Shown here: positions 1-7,692 of the stretch, piece by piece
Numbering within the stretch: position 1 is the stretch's first letter
How the letters are laid out: every line of letters starts with the position of its first letter
Assembly: GCA_964597075.1 (NCBI GenBank)
Contig: CAZQXC010000049.1
Coordinates: 1-16,781, forward strand
Length of the DNA: 16,781 nt
DNA from: UBA2336 sp964597075
GTDB taxonomy: Bacteria > Bacteroidota > Bacteroidia > Cytophagales > Cyclobacteriaceae
Direction: 5' to 3'
Notes under the pieces: model-generated
What the model saw: only the letters and a program-made list of their open reading frames with translations
What the model was told of the DNA's origin: nothing
The model's database searches: none
Made by a program: the position numbers and the translations under genes

Positions 1-557
1 AGCGTGTCTTTCAACAGGCCTGAACCCCAAAATATTACCGAAGGAATAAACAAGGTGGCTCCGGCAATCCAGCCATGAAGAGTAGGTGACTGTCGATAAA
101 AAGTCAAAAATAATGCCCAAGCACCACTAAAGCTTACTACACTAAAAAGCACTGCACTCGCTGAATAGGAGGAGAAGGTAATCAAGTCAAATAGCGAGGT
201 AATTCGAATCACAAAAAAGGATGAAGAATCCCTGAAGAATGGTATGCGAGATGCATAAGCGTATGTACCATGATCTCCACCATGAGATGTTAGCAACTTC
301 CATCCTATGGATGGCGAATCCATAAATGCTTCCCAAATAATACGACTACCTCTTGTATGATAATTAAATGTATCCCCACCATCATAGTAAAATTGATATA
401 AAAACCCGAGGGCTAAAGCACCGAAAATTCTTAAGGTGAGGGCTGGGAAAAAATATTTACGATTAACCGCATCGGTTACCCGTGGCCGAATAAAATATGC
501 CGCCACATACACCAGTATGATAACTATGGGGGTTACAATGAAATCGCGTAGCTCCAC
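1..557 (-). CDS. Polytopic membrane protein, GT-C-like (partial, C-terminus missing)
   Basis: This frame stays open from 557 to the left edge, giving the first 185 residues of a longer protein. The start is GTG at 557-555: an in-frame TAA lies nine codons upstream with no other start codon between, and the next ATG is about 78 codons in. The N-terminus is a transmembrane helix (residues about 7-23), followed by further hydrophobic segments near 38-57, 114-128, 133-153 and 163-180. Two motifs stand out: GGDTFNYH at 60-67, just after the second membrane segment, and FWGSGLLKDT at 176-185. Acidic loop residues after an early helix, and an FWxSG...KD stretch, are reminiscent of membrane sugar transferases and polysaccharide polymerases. 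That is resemblance only, and no family is assigned with confidence. It lies downstream of the TPR gene on the same strand, 146 bases away, with its own candidate promoter. Confidence 0.72.
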   Translation of the reverse strand, partial: MELRDFIVTPIVIILVYVAAYFIRPRVTDAVNRKYFFPALTLRIFGALALGFLYQFYYDGGDTFNYHTRGSRIIWEAFMDSPSIGWKLLTSHGGDHGTYAYASRIPFFRDSSSFFVIRITSLFDLITFSSYSASAVLFSVVSFSGAWALFLTFYRQSPTLHGWIAGATLFIPSVIFWGSGLLKDT

Positions 558-559
558 GT

Positions 560-700
560 TTTGGTTGCTAGTTAGTAACTGTTAGTTGTTCGATATGTGT
601 TTGTAAGGAGGTCCACAAAGGTACTATTTGTCAAACTTAAACAGCACTTCTGGTTTGTTGAAGAAATTTTCTAACAACTAATAACAACCAAACAATAACC
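560..700. repeat. GTT-rich spacer with inverted ends
   Basis: The spacer between the two minus-strand genes begins and ends with low-complexity sequence built from GTT/AAC words. TTAGTTGTT at 582-590 is matched exactly in inverted orientation by AACAACTAA at 673-681, and related GGTTG/CAACC words lie outside these. The 80-odd bases between carry the candidate promoter. A similar GTTGTTCGTTG string follows the palindrome at 7639-7657. No gene is visible here. Confidence 0.4.
616..623 (-). promoter_or_regulatory. Candidate -7 promoter element for the left-edge membrane gene
   Basis: On the minus strand this reads TACCTTTG, an exact match to the Bacteroidota -7 consensus TAnnTTTG. It would give an mRNA leader of about 50 bases before the GTG start at 557. 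No TTTG/TTG -33 element is seen at the usual spacing, so it rests on the -7 match and position alone. Confidence 0.4.
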
Positions 701-703
701 ACA

Positions 704-1912
704 TTAATCCACCTGCTCCATCTTCTTCAACCTGCGTTTGGCATCCTTAAAAGCCTCATCCTTACGCTTCGACTGTTTCTTGACTTGCGCGAAATATTTT
801 TTTGCTTCGGCTTTGTTGCCCTGCTTATCGGCAATCTCGCCAAGGGCGATTAAGGAATAAAGATAATACCCTGACTCGGTGGCTTCAATCTCTTCCGCAT
901 AACGCACACACAAGGCATAATATTTTTTTGCCTCGTCCAGGTTTCTTTTCGTTTCATTAATCTGTCCAAGAAAAAAAGCTGCGTATCGTCCGCTGGTGGC
1001 TTCATAGCCAATCATACCGCTGTCTATACGAGCCAAAATTTCCATACTCACGGGTTCAGCCTGGGCAAACCTGCCCACCGAATACAACATACGTGCATAA
1101 TACCGATGGAAAACTGGATTATCCGGATAGGTCTGATATAAATACTCGCTTATCTGAAAAGCCCGTGGTTGGTCATTTTCATAGTTGTTCAAAATACGCA
1201 TCAACCAAACCATAGCCTCCGTACGCGTGTAAAAAGCGTTATAGGATACCTCCTTCAATTGTTCAAGGCCAAGTTTTTTGTCGCCTTTGGGAAAGAACCA
1301 TAGTATAGGTTTTAGTGAAGGATAATTCTCCGGAACCCAAACCGAAAAGTAATTGAAAAGGGCATCGCCAAATAATAATTCCGGACTCAAATCCTGGCCT
1401 TGTTTGCTTACCTCCAGATAATTCAACGCGCTTTTACCGGCTGATGCTGCCTTGCGCCACTGTTTCCGATATTCGTCAGAATACAATCTTCCTTTAAATC
1501 CGTACGCTGCCGAAAGAAAGAAAGCGGCTTCAATTTTATACGATGGATGTCGCTTATACAGATTTTCTGCCGCCAAAATAGTACTATCCATATACGCGAG
1601 AAAGGTTTCGTCATGTGCCTGACTTTTTGTGTTGGGCATAATTTTCCACCATTCTATCAAGCCCATAAGAAAATACGGTAATGGGTGCCAACGGTATTTG
1701 TAGCGTAGGTACCTGAATTTCCATTCAGCATCATCAAACTTAAAATTATAAAGATCGTTAAGCGCTTCGGTGCATTGTAGCTGAACGCCCAAATCAGAAA
1801 TCAGGATCATGGTAGTATCCATTTTTACTTCCGGCTGTGCTTTTGACGGTAAATAGGCGACCCCGTAAAAAATGATCGCCAGCAAAAGTTGTGTATGTAC
1901 CTTAATACCCAT
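704..1912 (-). CDS. Secreted tetratricopeptide-repeat protein, unknown role
   Basis: The protein has 402 residues. Residues 1-25 form a signal peptide (a hydrophobic LLLAIIFYGVAYL core, then SKA before Q26), so it is probably periplasmic. There is no lipobox cysteine. The mature part is helical with TPR-like alternation of aromatic and alanine-rich helices: FDDAEWKFRYLRYKY near 60, QISEYLYQTYPDNPVFHRYYARMLYSVG near 255-282, and EAKKYYALCVRYAEEI and AEAKKYFAQVKKQ toward the end. The C-terminus is very basic. Segments such as FLMGLIEWWKIMPN recall uncharacterised TPR proteins of Cytophagales. TPRs mediate protein contacts, and no catalytic motif is seen. It diverges from the membrane gene at 1945 across only 32 bases. 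I cannot assign a pathway. Confidence 0.8.
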   Translation of the reverse strand: MGIKVHTQLLLAIIFYGVAYLPSKAQPEVKMDTTMILISDLGVQLQCTEALNDLYNFKFDDAEWKFRYLRYKYRWHPLPYFLMGLIEWWKIMPNTKSQAHDETFLAYMDSTILAAENLYKRHPSYKIEAAFFLSAAYGFKGRLYSDEYRKQWRKAASAGKSALNYLEVSKQGQDLSPELLFGDALFNYFSVWVPENYPSLKPILWFFPKGDKKLGLEQLKEVSYNAFYTRTEAMVWLMRILNNYENDQPRAFQISEYLYQTYPDNPVFHRYYARMLYSVGRFAQAEPVSMEILARIDSGMIGYEATSGRYAAFFLGQINETKRNLDEAKKYYALCVRYAEEIEATESGYYLYSLIALGEIADKQGNKAEAKKYFAQVKKQSKRKDEAFKDAKRRLKKMEQVD

Positions 1913-1944
1913 AGAATTACCTAACCCAAAGAAACTGCCCTGGT

Positions 1945-2577
1945 ATGCAAAACGAAAACGAAACTAAGTCAATATTCGCTACCGACAAAAGGCTGCTGTT
2001 TGTACTGCTTTGTCTGATCACCCTGTTGCTGCTCTACATTAAAAAGTCTTTCATTGAAAACGAAACTGCGGCCTTTGAGTTTCTGCAGGATCGGCCCGAA
2101 GGCACTATATTAACTTTAATCAGCACGCTACAGTTCATCTCCGTTCCGGTTGTTTACCTGTGGAAGTTCACCGTAATCGCATTTGTTATTTGGGTAGGAT
2201 GCTTTATGTACGGCTACCGCGTAACGTATAGCCAATGCTGGGGTGTAGTGGTGGGGGCTGAATTCATTTTCTTCTTTCCGGAACTGCTAAAAATTCTTTG
2301 GTTCCTGGTTGTTGACACCGATCCTTTATATACCGACATCGGAGCTTTTTACCCGTTATCCCTCATGCATTTTGTAGACTATTATGCCATCGACACGCGG
2401 TGGGCGTATCCGCTTAGGGCGCTTAATGTTTTTGAAGTTGTTTACTGGGTAGTGTTGGTTTCGGGTATCCATCATTACGCCCAAAAAGAAAAGAAAACCG
2501 TCTGGTTTATCGTCATCAGTTCTTATGTATTAATCTTCATTTTGTGGCTCATTTTTTACGTGATCGTGTACAAATGA
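1945..2577 (+). CDS. Small integral membrane protein, unknown function
   Basis: The protein has 210 residues and about five transmembrane segments: near 18-32, 55-90 (probably two), 103-123, 160-176 and 186-208. The polar N-terminus (MQNENETKSIFATDKR) would be cytoplasmic if the positive-inside rule holds. An aromatic, acidic loop with DTDPLYTDIGAFYPLS sits between the middle segments. I recognise no domain; the overall shape is like Yip1-type membrane proteins of Bacteroidota, but no motif supports that. It may share transcription with the large glycosyltransferase-like gene 79 bases downstream, although that gene has a possible promoter of its own. Only 32 bases separate its start from the divergent TPR gene, so its promoter probably overlaps that coding sequence. 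Confidence 0.75.
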   Translation: MQNENETKSIFATDKRLLFVLLCLITLLLLYIKKSFIENETAAFEFLQDRPEGTILTLISTLQFISVPVVYLWKFTVIAFVIWVGCFMYGYRVTYSQCWGVVVGAEFIFFFPELLKILWFLVVDTDPLYTDIGAFYPLSLMHFVDYYAIDTRWAYPLRALNVFEVVYWVVLVSGIHHYAQKEKKTVWFIVISSYVLIFILWLIFYVIVYK

Positions 2578-2628
2578 GAAGGATTTACCGTTAAAACCCT
2601 AATAGTCTAATAATAACCCCAAAATCAG

Positions 2629-2636
2629 TATTTTCG
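2629..2636 (+). promoter_or_regulatory. Candidate -7 promoter element before the TMEM260-like gene
   Basis: TATTTTCG differs at one base from TAnnTTTG and sits 20 bases before the start codon, which would give a leader of about 15 bases. No -33 TTG is seen. The evidence is weak but the position is typical. Confidence 0.35.
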
Positions 2637-2656
2637 CCCCTTCAATAGAAAAGAAT

Positions 2657-5599
2657 ATGCATTTTCAGAAGATCAATAACCTTACCGGATGGGCCATTTT
2701 TTTAATCACCCTGACTGTCTATTGGCTCACTATGGAGGAAACTGCCAGTTACTGGGATTGCGGTGAATTCATTGCCGTATCGTACAAACTGGAAGTACCC
2801 CACCCGCCCGGGGCACCGTTATTTCTTTTGCTTGGCCGACTCTTTTCCTTTCTCGCCATGGGTGATGTAACCAAGGTGGCGTATTGGATAAACTTCATGA
2901 GTGTGCTCTCCGGTGCATTCGCTTCACTTTTTACCTTTTGGTCGATTACCCTTTTGGGAAGGAAACTTCTTAACATCACCAATCCGGATGAACACACGTT
3001 TGACAAAACCCTTTTGCTTATGGGCGCTGGTGTAGTCGGGGCATTAGCCAACACCTTTGCCGACTCCATCTGGTTCTCTGCCGTTGAGGCCGAAGTTTAC
3101 GCCATGTCATCGGCTTTTACTGCTTTTGTGGTGTGGGCCATGCTGAAGTGGGACGTCATAGAAGATGAATCGAAAGCTAACCGCTGGCTGATTCTTATCT
3201 CCTACATGGTTGGACTTTCCATAGGCGTTCACCTGCTAAACCTGGTAACACTACCTGCGCTGGGATTAATTTTCTATTTCAAAAAATATAAACCAACCAC
3301 CTGGGGTATTATTGCAACCCTCGGTGTAAGTGGTTTGCTCATCATATTTATCAATGATATTATTATTCCGGGCCTTCCATCACTGGCTGGAAATTTTGAA
3401 GTGTTTTTTGTAAACACCCTGGGTATGTTCTTTGGCTCAGGTGTTATTTTCTTCAGCCTGTTGATTATTGGCGCATTGGTTTATGGTATTCGCCACACAC
3501 AAATCAACAATAAACCTGCCTTAAACACTTTTTTACTTTCAACTACCTTCATTTTGATAGGCTACGTTTCTTATGCGGTTGTTGTAATCCGTTCAAATTA
3601 CAATCCCCCTATTGATGAGAACGATCCTTCTGATATTATGAGTTTTGTGAGCTACCTGAAACGCGAACAATATGGTAGTCGCCCATTGCTTTATGGTCAA
3701 TACTTTACAGCTCAGGTTATCGATATAAAACAGGGTGCACCGCAATACCGTAAAGGCAAAGACAGATATGAAGTGGCTGAGCGAAAAATTTCCTATGTAT
3801 ACGATCCCAACCACACAACCATACTCCCCCGCATTTATAGTACGGACAGGCAGCATCAGGCGTTATACCGATCAAAGCTCGGATTGAAAGAGGGGCAGAA
3901 GCCAACATTTTCCGATAACATCAGTTTTATGTTTTCACACCAGATTTACTGGATGTACGTGCGGTATTTCATGTTCAACTTTGCCGGCCGTGAAACCGAT
4001 GAAATTGGGGGCGATTGGCTGGGACCCAACAGTTGGTTTAAAGAGGTGCCCGAAATGGTATCGTACAACAAGGCGCGGAATAACTTTTTTATGATTCCGT
4101 TCATTATCGGCCTTGTGGGAGTGATCTACCACTATTTAAACGATAAGAAAAATTTTGCGGTTGTAGGGTTGTTGTTCGTACTCACAGGCGTAGCCTTAGT
4201 AGTTTACCTCAACTCACCACCATCCGAGCCGCGTGAGCGCGATTACATTTACGCAGGGTCGTACTATGCGTTTTGTTTCTGGATTGGTTTTGGCGTAATC
4301 GCCATAGCGCAAGGTTTCGGTCGCTTTATTCAAAATCAAAAAGCAGCAGCCATTGCTGCTACGCTCATCGGGCTTACCGCACCGGCCATCATGGCGGCAG
4401 AAGGCTGGGATGATCATAATCGCTCAAATCGTTTCTTCTCGGTAGATTCTGCCAACAACTACCTTGAATCCTGCGCGCCTAATGCCATACTTTTTACCGG
4501 TGGTGATAACGATACCTTCCCGCTCTGGTATGCCCAGGAAGTAGAAGGAATTCGGACTGACATGCGTGTAGTGGTATTAAGCTATTACAACACCGATTGG
4601 TACATCGCGCAAAGCATGCGCAGGCATTACGAATCAGAGCCATTCCCGTACACCCTTACCGAAAAGCATTACAAACAGGGCGGCTACAATGACGGACTCA
4701 TGTACTATGAAACAGGAATCAAGAGCATTGACCTGGCCCAGTACATTGATCTGCTCAAAAAGGAAAGTAAAAACCTGATTCATCCGCAATACGGCACCAC
4801 CAACATGGTACCGTCAAAAGAATTGGTGCTTAGGGTTGATACAACCCACGTAAAATCGCTGGGGATTGTTCCGGATAATATCCAGGACCTGATGGTTTCA
4901 GAAATGAGGCTTAGGGTAAAAGGTAACAGCCTGATGAAACAGGATCTGGCCCTGCTTGACCTGTTGTTAACCAACAATTGGGAACGCCCGATTTATGTTA
5001 ACAACACTTCACTTGAACAATTCAATGTTGATCTAAAGCCATTCGTAGTCATTGAAGGCAATGCTTTTAGAATTCTACCCATTCGCAATCCCGTTCCACA
5101 AAACAGGTTGGTGAACACGGAAGTAACCTATAACAATCTCACACAAAAATTCCGCTTCCGCGGATTGGATGATCCAAAGGTATTTTTTAGTGTGGACTAC
5201 AGGAGCTTTGTTCAAAACCATCGATCCACTTTTAACGAATTAGCAGGGGCCCTGATTGCCGAAGACAAAAAAGAGCGTGCAAGAGAAGTGTTATTATTAA
5301 GCCTGGAAAAAATGCCGGATGCGGGCGTTCCGTACGACTTCACCAATGCCCTGAGCGTTGAATTACTGATGGAGGTTGGCGAAACCGACAAAGCCGTTGA
5401 GATCGCCACCATTATTGGTAATCGCGTTGATGAAATGGCGGCATATATGATCAGACGAGGAGAAATCAATCGCGAACTCTACAATAACATTGCTGTTTTG
5501 GGAGAGTTGCAGCGTGTATTGTATAAGTACGGAGAAAGTGATTTAGCCAAGCGCTTTGAAGATGCTTACGAAAAATTCGCAGCTGAAATTCAACGATAG
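2657..5599 (+). CDS. TMEM260/DUF2723-family membrane glycosyltransferase (GT117-like)
   Basis: The 980-residue protein has a multi-spanning N-terminal half and a soluble C-terminal part. The N-terminus is diagnostic: a first helix near 11-25, the acidic loop motif SYWDCGEF at 31-38 (D34 and E37 as in GT-C active-site loops), then VPHPPGAPLF at 48-57. These are features of the DUF2723 family, whose human member TMEM260 is a protein O-mannosyltransferase. More helices follow to about residue 590, including a PSEPRERDYIYAGSYYAF stretch near 524-541. The later GGDNDTFPLWYAQEV segment (near 616-630) is also usual in bacterial members. The last 120 residues are helical and TPR-like (KKERAREVLLLSLEKMP). 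The expected role is transfer of a lipid-linked sugar onto exported proteins at the outer face of the inner membrane. Family membership is firm; the sugar and acceptor are inferred. Confidence 0.9.
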   Translation: MHFQKINNLTGWAIFLITLTVYWLTMEETASYWDCGEFIAVSYKLEVPHPPGAPLFLLLGRLFSFLAMGDVTKVAYWINFMSVLSGAFASLFTFWSITLLGRKLLNITNPDEHTFDKTLLLMGAGVVGALANTFADSIWFSAVEAEVYAMSSAFTAFVVWAMLKWDVIEDESKANRWLILISYMVGLSIGVHLLNLVTLPALGLIFYFKKYKPTTWGIIATLGVSGLLIIFINDIIIPGLPSLAGNFEVFFVNTLGMFFGSGVIFFSLLIIGALVYGIRHTQINNKPALNTFLLSTTFILIGYVSYAVVVIRSNYNPPIDENDPSDIMSFVSYLKREQYGSRPLLYGQYFTAQVIDIKQGAPQYRKGKDRYEVAERKISYVYDPNHTTILPRIYSTDRQHQALYRSKLGLKEGQKPTFSDNISFMFSHQIYWMYVRYFMFNFAGRETDEIGGDWLGPNSWFKEVPEMVSYNKARNNFFMIPFIIGLVGVIYHYLNDKKNFAVVGLLFVLTGVALVVYLNSPPSEPRERDYIYAGSYYAFCFWIGFGVIAIAQGFGRFIQNQKAAAIAATLIGLTAPAIMAAEGWDDHNRSNRFFSVDSANNYLESCAPNAILFTGGDNDTFPLWYAQEVEGIRTDMRVVVLSYYNTDWYIAQSMRRHYESEPFPYTLTEKHYKQGGYNDGLMYYETGIKSIDLAQYIDLLKKESKNLIHPQYGTTNMVPSKELVLRVDTTHVKSLGIVPDNIQDLMVSEMRLRVKGNSLMKQDLALLDLLLTNNWERPIYVNNTSLEQFNVDLKPFVVIEGNAFRILPIRNPVPQNRLVNTEVTYNNLTQKFRFRGLDDPKVFFSVDYRSFVQNHRSTFNELAGALIAEDKKERAREVLLLSLEKMPDAGVPYDFTNALSVELLMEVGETDKAVEIATIIGNRVDEMAAYMIRRGEINRELYNNIAVLGELQRVLYKYGESDLAKRFEDAYEKFAAEIQR

Positions 5600-5616
5600 A
5601 TTACTACTAATCCAGT

Positions 5617-5663
5617 AATCCTCCAAGGTCTTAAAGACCTTGGAGGATTGTATTTATTTTTTT
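5617..5663 (+). terminator. Intrinsic terminator built from a perfect palindrome
   Basis: Bases 5617-5649 are a 33-base perfect palindrome around a central A at 5633, with 16-base arms beginning AATCCTCCAAGG. It lies 17 bases after the stop of the TMEM260-like gene and is followed by a T-rich run at 5653-5663 (TTTATTTTTTT). The run overlaps the stop codon of the convergent methyltransferase gene. On the minus strand no T-run follows the hairpin, so it should terminate mainly plus-strand transcription. Confidence 0.85.
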
Positions 5664-6430
5664 ACAATCAAAAATAAATCAAGCGCCTCATCACCGCTAT
5701 CGGTAATCAGGTAATCTTCATGGCTGATGCTCTGAACCAGGGTTGTGTCACCCGATTGTAGTTTATTCCGGTTTAACCGATTCATCAGTTCATACGGTAT
5801 TCGTAACATCCAGGCCGGCAGTTTGTATTGAAGATTGAAAATATCCCAACGCATAAGTCGGTTAACCGATTTTCTGTTTTGTTCATAATAGGCCATCACC
5901 TTATTATTTCCGGTAATGCCTTTCATTTCCACATAAGAAAAAATTTCCGAGGCAAGGTATTTCAACTCATCGGCTAAATATTCCCGTATATGCCACGGAT
6001 TTCGGCTGAGGGATAATTTTCTGTTCGGTGTAGTCAGCAGTGCCACACCACCAGGTTTAAGCACCCGATGAATTTCCTTTAAAAAGAAGCGATCATCCTT
6101 GATATGCTCAATTACCTGGAAGCTGACTACACAATCAAACGTGTTATCAGACAAACCCTGTAAAGGCGGAAGATTCATCGCCATAAACGTTGCATCCGGA
6201 AATTTTAATCGAAGTGCGTTTAAGGCTTCGTCAATTTTATCGACTGCCGTAAAAGTTGTGGATTTAGGTTTTAGCAACACTATTCCCCTGCCCTCGCCAC
6301 AACCTACTTCCAGAACATGGCCACTAACATAAGGCTCGGCTGCAACATACGCTTTAAATAAACGTTGATGAATAGGGTTATCCGAAGGAATATTTTCGGA
6401 TGTTATTTCGGTTGTATATATCTTAGCCAT
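5654..6430 (-). CDS. Class I SAM-dependent methyltransferase
   Basis: The 258-residue protein has a UbiE/Methyltransf_11-type Rossmann fold. Motif I is VLEVGCGEGRG at 39-49 (SAM binding). An acidic residue follows in AVDKIDEA at 62-69, and VVSFQVIEHIKDD at 101-113 and LKPGGVALLTTPN at 124-136 are the usual post-motifs. The C-terminal third (WHIREYLADEL, then a basic segment with MLRIPYELMNRLNRNKL) probably shapes the substrate pocket. Such enzymes in envelope regions often methylate sugars or small molecules; the substrate cannot be read from sequence. The start at 6430 is supported by a -7 element a few bases upstream. It is convergent with the TMEM260-like gene and diverges from the GWxTD gene. 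Confidence 0.88.
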   Translation of the reverse strand: MAKIYTTEITSENIPSDNPIHQRLFKAYVAAEPYVSGHVLEVGCGEGRGIVLLKPKSTTFTAVDKIDEALNALRLKFPDATFMAMNLPPLQGLSDNTFDCVVSFQVIEHIKDDRFFLKEIHRVLKPGGVALLTTPNRKLSLSRNPWHIREYLADELKYLASEIFSYVEMKGITGNNKVMAYYEQNRKSVNRLMRWDIFNLQYKLPAWMLRIPYELMNRLNRNKLQSGDTTLVQSISHEDYLITDSGDEALDLFLIVKK

Positions 6431-6444
6431 ATGGATAGCGTGCG

Positions 6445-6452
6445 CAAAAATA
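6445..6452 (-). promoter_or_regulatory. Candidate -7 promoter element for the methyltransferase
   Basis: The minus strand reads TATTTTTG, an exact TAnnTTTG match, ending 14 bases before the ATG at 6430. The leader would be only about 8-10 bases. No -33 TTG is evident. It falls inside the 36-base gap to the divergent GWxTD gene. Confidence 0.5.
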
Positions 6453-6466
6453 ACGGAATAAAGATT

Positions 6467-7633
6467 ATGCGTAAATTCTTTGTTTTATGCTGGCTTCTGA
6501 TTTCGAGTGGTGGTGCGCTGGCACAAAGTCTTCAGAGCATCAATTATAATTATCTCTATTATCCCGATCAGGAGTTTTTCTTTGATTGGAAAATTACTCA
6601 TCGAAACAATCAAATTGAAATACAGTATTCATTGGAGCGTGCCGGAGAGGCTATTAACCTCAGTAATTATGACATTTTATGGGAAATCCGGAAAGATCTT
6701 TCCGAAAAGGAAGAAAGATCCATCTCGACCGTTAAACCAGCAGTGCCAACAGCAAATCAAAAATCGGGTAGTGTTGTATTAGAGCCGTCCGATGCCGGCC
6801 AATATGCCGTGGCCAAAGTAGTCAATAACACCAAAAAGCTTATGACTATTTTTTTTAAGCAAGTGCCCCTTAAAGCAACGCCATACATCGTTCAGAACAA
6901 TAGCCCTACCGTAAAAAACTATGCGCGTTTAAACACCGCACTATCCATTTTAGGTTTTGAACCGGTAAAACCGATAATCATCTCGCATTACAGTAATGCC
7001 TTTCCCCCGGCTGCTCCGCCATTTTCAACCGGACAAGCGCGCGTATCACCATTACTTAAACCCGACACCCTATTTGCCTCTTCACCAGATACACTGTTTA
7101 ACTTTAACCTCAAAGGGTTATACCTGGTACAGCAAGATACAACCTCTGCCACGGGGGTTGCTTTCAGAATTGAGGACGATTATCCCAAATTAGGTATGCT
7201 GCAAAGTCTGGTTGGACCAATGGTATACATTTGCAGCAAAAATGAATACAGCAGACTAGCCGCTACAGGGAATGACAAAGCTCAGTTCGACAAAATAATT
7301 TTAAGCATTACGGGCAATTCCGACCGGGCCAAAATTTTCATGCGAAGTTATTTTCGTAGGGTAGAACTAGCCAACGTTTACTTCAGCTCGTATAAAGAGG
7401 GCTGGAAGACGGATCGGGGTATGATTTATATTATTTACGGCCTACCGCAGGCTGTGTATCTTTTTGGCGATAGGGAGGTTTGGGAATACATAAACGCCAA
7501 CTTCATCGGCAAATTTACATTTGTAAAGGCGGCCACCATCTTCGATCCCGAAAACTTTGTACTACTTCGTGATAAGGATTATGAAGCCAAGTGGTATGAG
7601 ATGATTGACCTGTGGCGAAAAGCAAGATTTTAG
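6467..7633 (+). CDS. Secreted GWxTD-domain protein
   Basis: The protein has 388 residues when started at the ATG at 6467. That start gives a clean signal peptide, MRKFFVLCWLLISSGGALAQ, with cleavage likely after A19. Longer in-frame starts (ATG 6431, TTG 6365) would bury the signal or overlap the divergent methyltransferase and are less likely. The C-terminal part carries the family signature: FRRVELANVYFSSYKEGW leading into GWKTDRGMIYIIYGLP at 312-327, then REVWEY at 336-341, which defines the GWxTD domain. The N-terminal 200 residues look beta-rich, and 170-215 is proline/serine-rich and probably a linker. GWxTD proteins occur in Bacteroidota and Acidobacteriota, and no biochemical role is established that I know of. 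It lies upstream of rlmB but is separated from it by a palindrome and a promoter. Confidence 0.88.
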   Translation: MRKFFVLCWLLISSGGALAQSLQSINYNYLYYPDQEFFFDWKITHRNNQIEIQYSLERAGEAINLSNYDILWEIRKDLSEKEERSISTVKPAVPTANQKSGSVVLEPSDAGQYAVAKVVNNTKKLMTIFFKQVPLKATPYIVQNNSPTVKNYARLNTALSILGFEPVKPIIISHYSNAFPPAAPPFSTGQARVSPLLKPDTLFASSPDTLFNFNLKGLYLVQQDTTSATGVAFRIEDDYPKLGMLQSLVGPMVYICSKNEYSRLAATGNDKAQFDKIILSITGNSDRAKIFMRSYFRRVELANVYFSSYKEGWKTDRGMIYIIYGLPQAVYLFGDREVWEYINANFIGKFTFVKAATIFDPENFVLLRDKDYEAKWYEMIDLWRKARF

Positions 7634-7638
7634 TTATT

Positions 7639-7657
7639 CCTGCCTACGGCAGGCAGG
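7639..7657. repeat. REP-like GC-rich palindrome
   Basis: The 19 bases CCTGCCTACGGCAGGCAGG can fold two ways: CCTGCC with GGCAGG across a 3-base loop (7639-7653), or CCTGCCT with AGGCAGG across a 5-base loop (7639-7657). It is far more GC-rich than the surrounding spacer and has the look of the short palindromes dispersed in Bacteroidota genomes. It begins 6 bases after the GWxTD stop codon and has no T-run after it, so it is not a classic terminator. It may still protect the 3' end of that transcript. Confidence 0.6.
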
Positions 7658-7659
7658 CG

Positions 7660-7688
7660 TTGTTCGTTGCTGGTTATTCGTATTTTTG
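7660..7688 (+). promoter_or_regulatory. Promoter of rlmB (-33 TTG and -7 TATTTTTG)
   Basis: TATTTTTG at 7681-7688 is an exact match to TAnnTTTG, and TTG at 7660-7662 lies 18 bases upstream, near the spacing known for Bacteroidota promoters. The -7 element ends only 4 bases before the ATG at 7693. The transcript would therefore be leaderless or nearly so, or translation would start at the ATG at 7708. Confidence 0.55.
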
Positions 7689-7692
7689 AGCC

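Noticed and set aside
1913..1944. A promoter in the gap before the TPR gene (minus-strand TTTCTTTG at 1927-1934)
   Set aside because: It has the wrong second base and no -33 element at a usable spacing, so it was not annotated.
6365..6466. Longer GWxTD start (TTG 6365 or ATG 6431)
   Set aside because: These starts overlap or abut the divergent methyltransferase and place 12-34 residues before an otherwise clean signal peptide.
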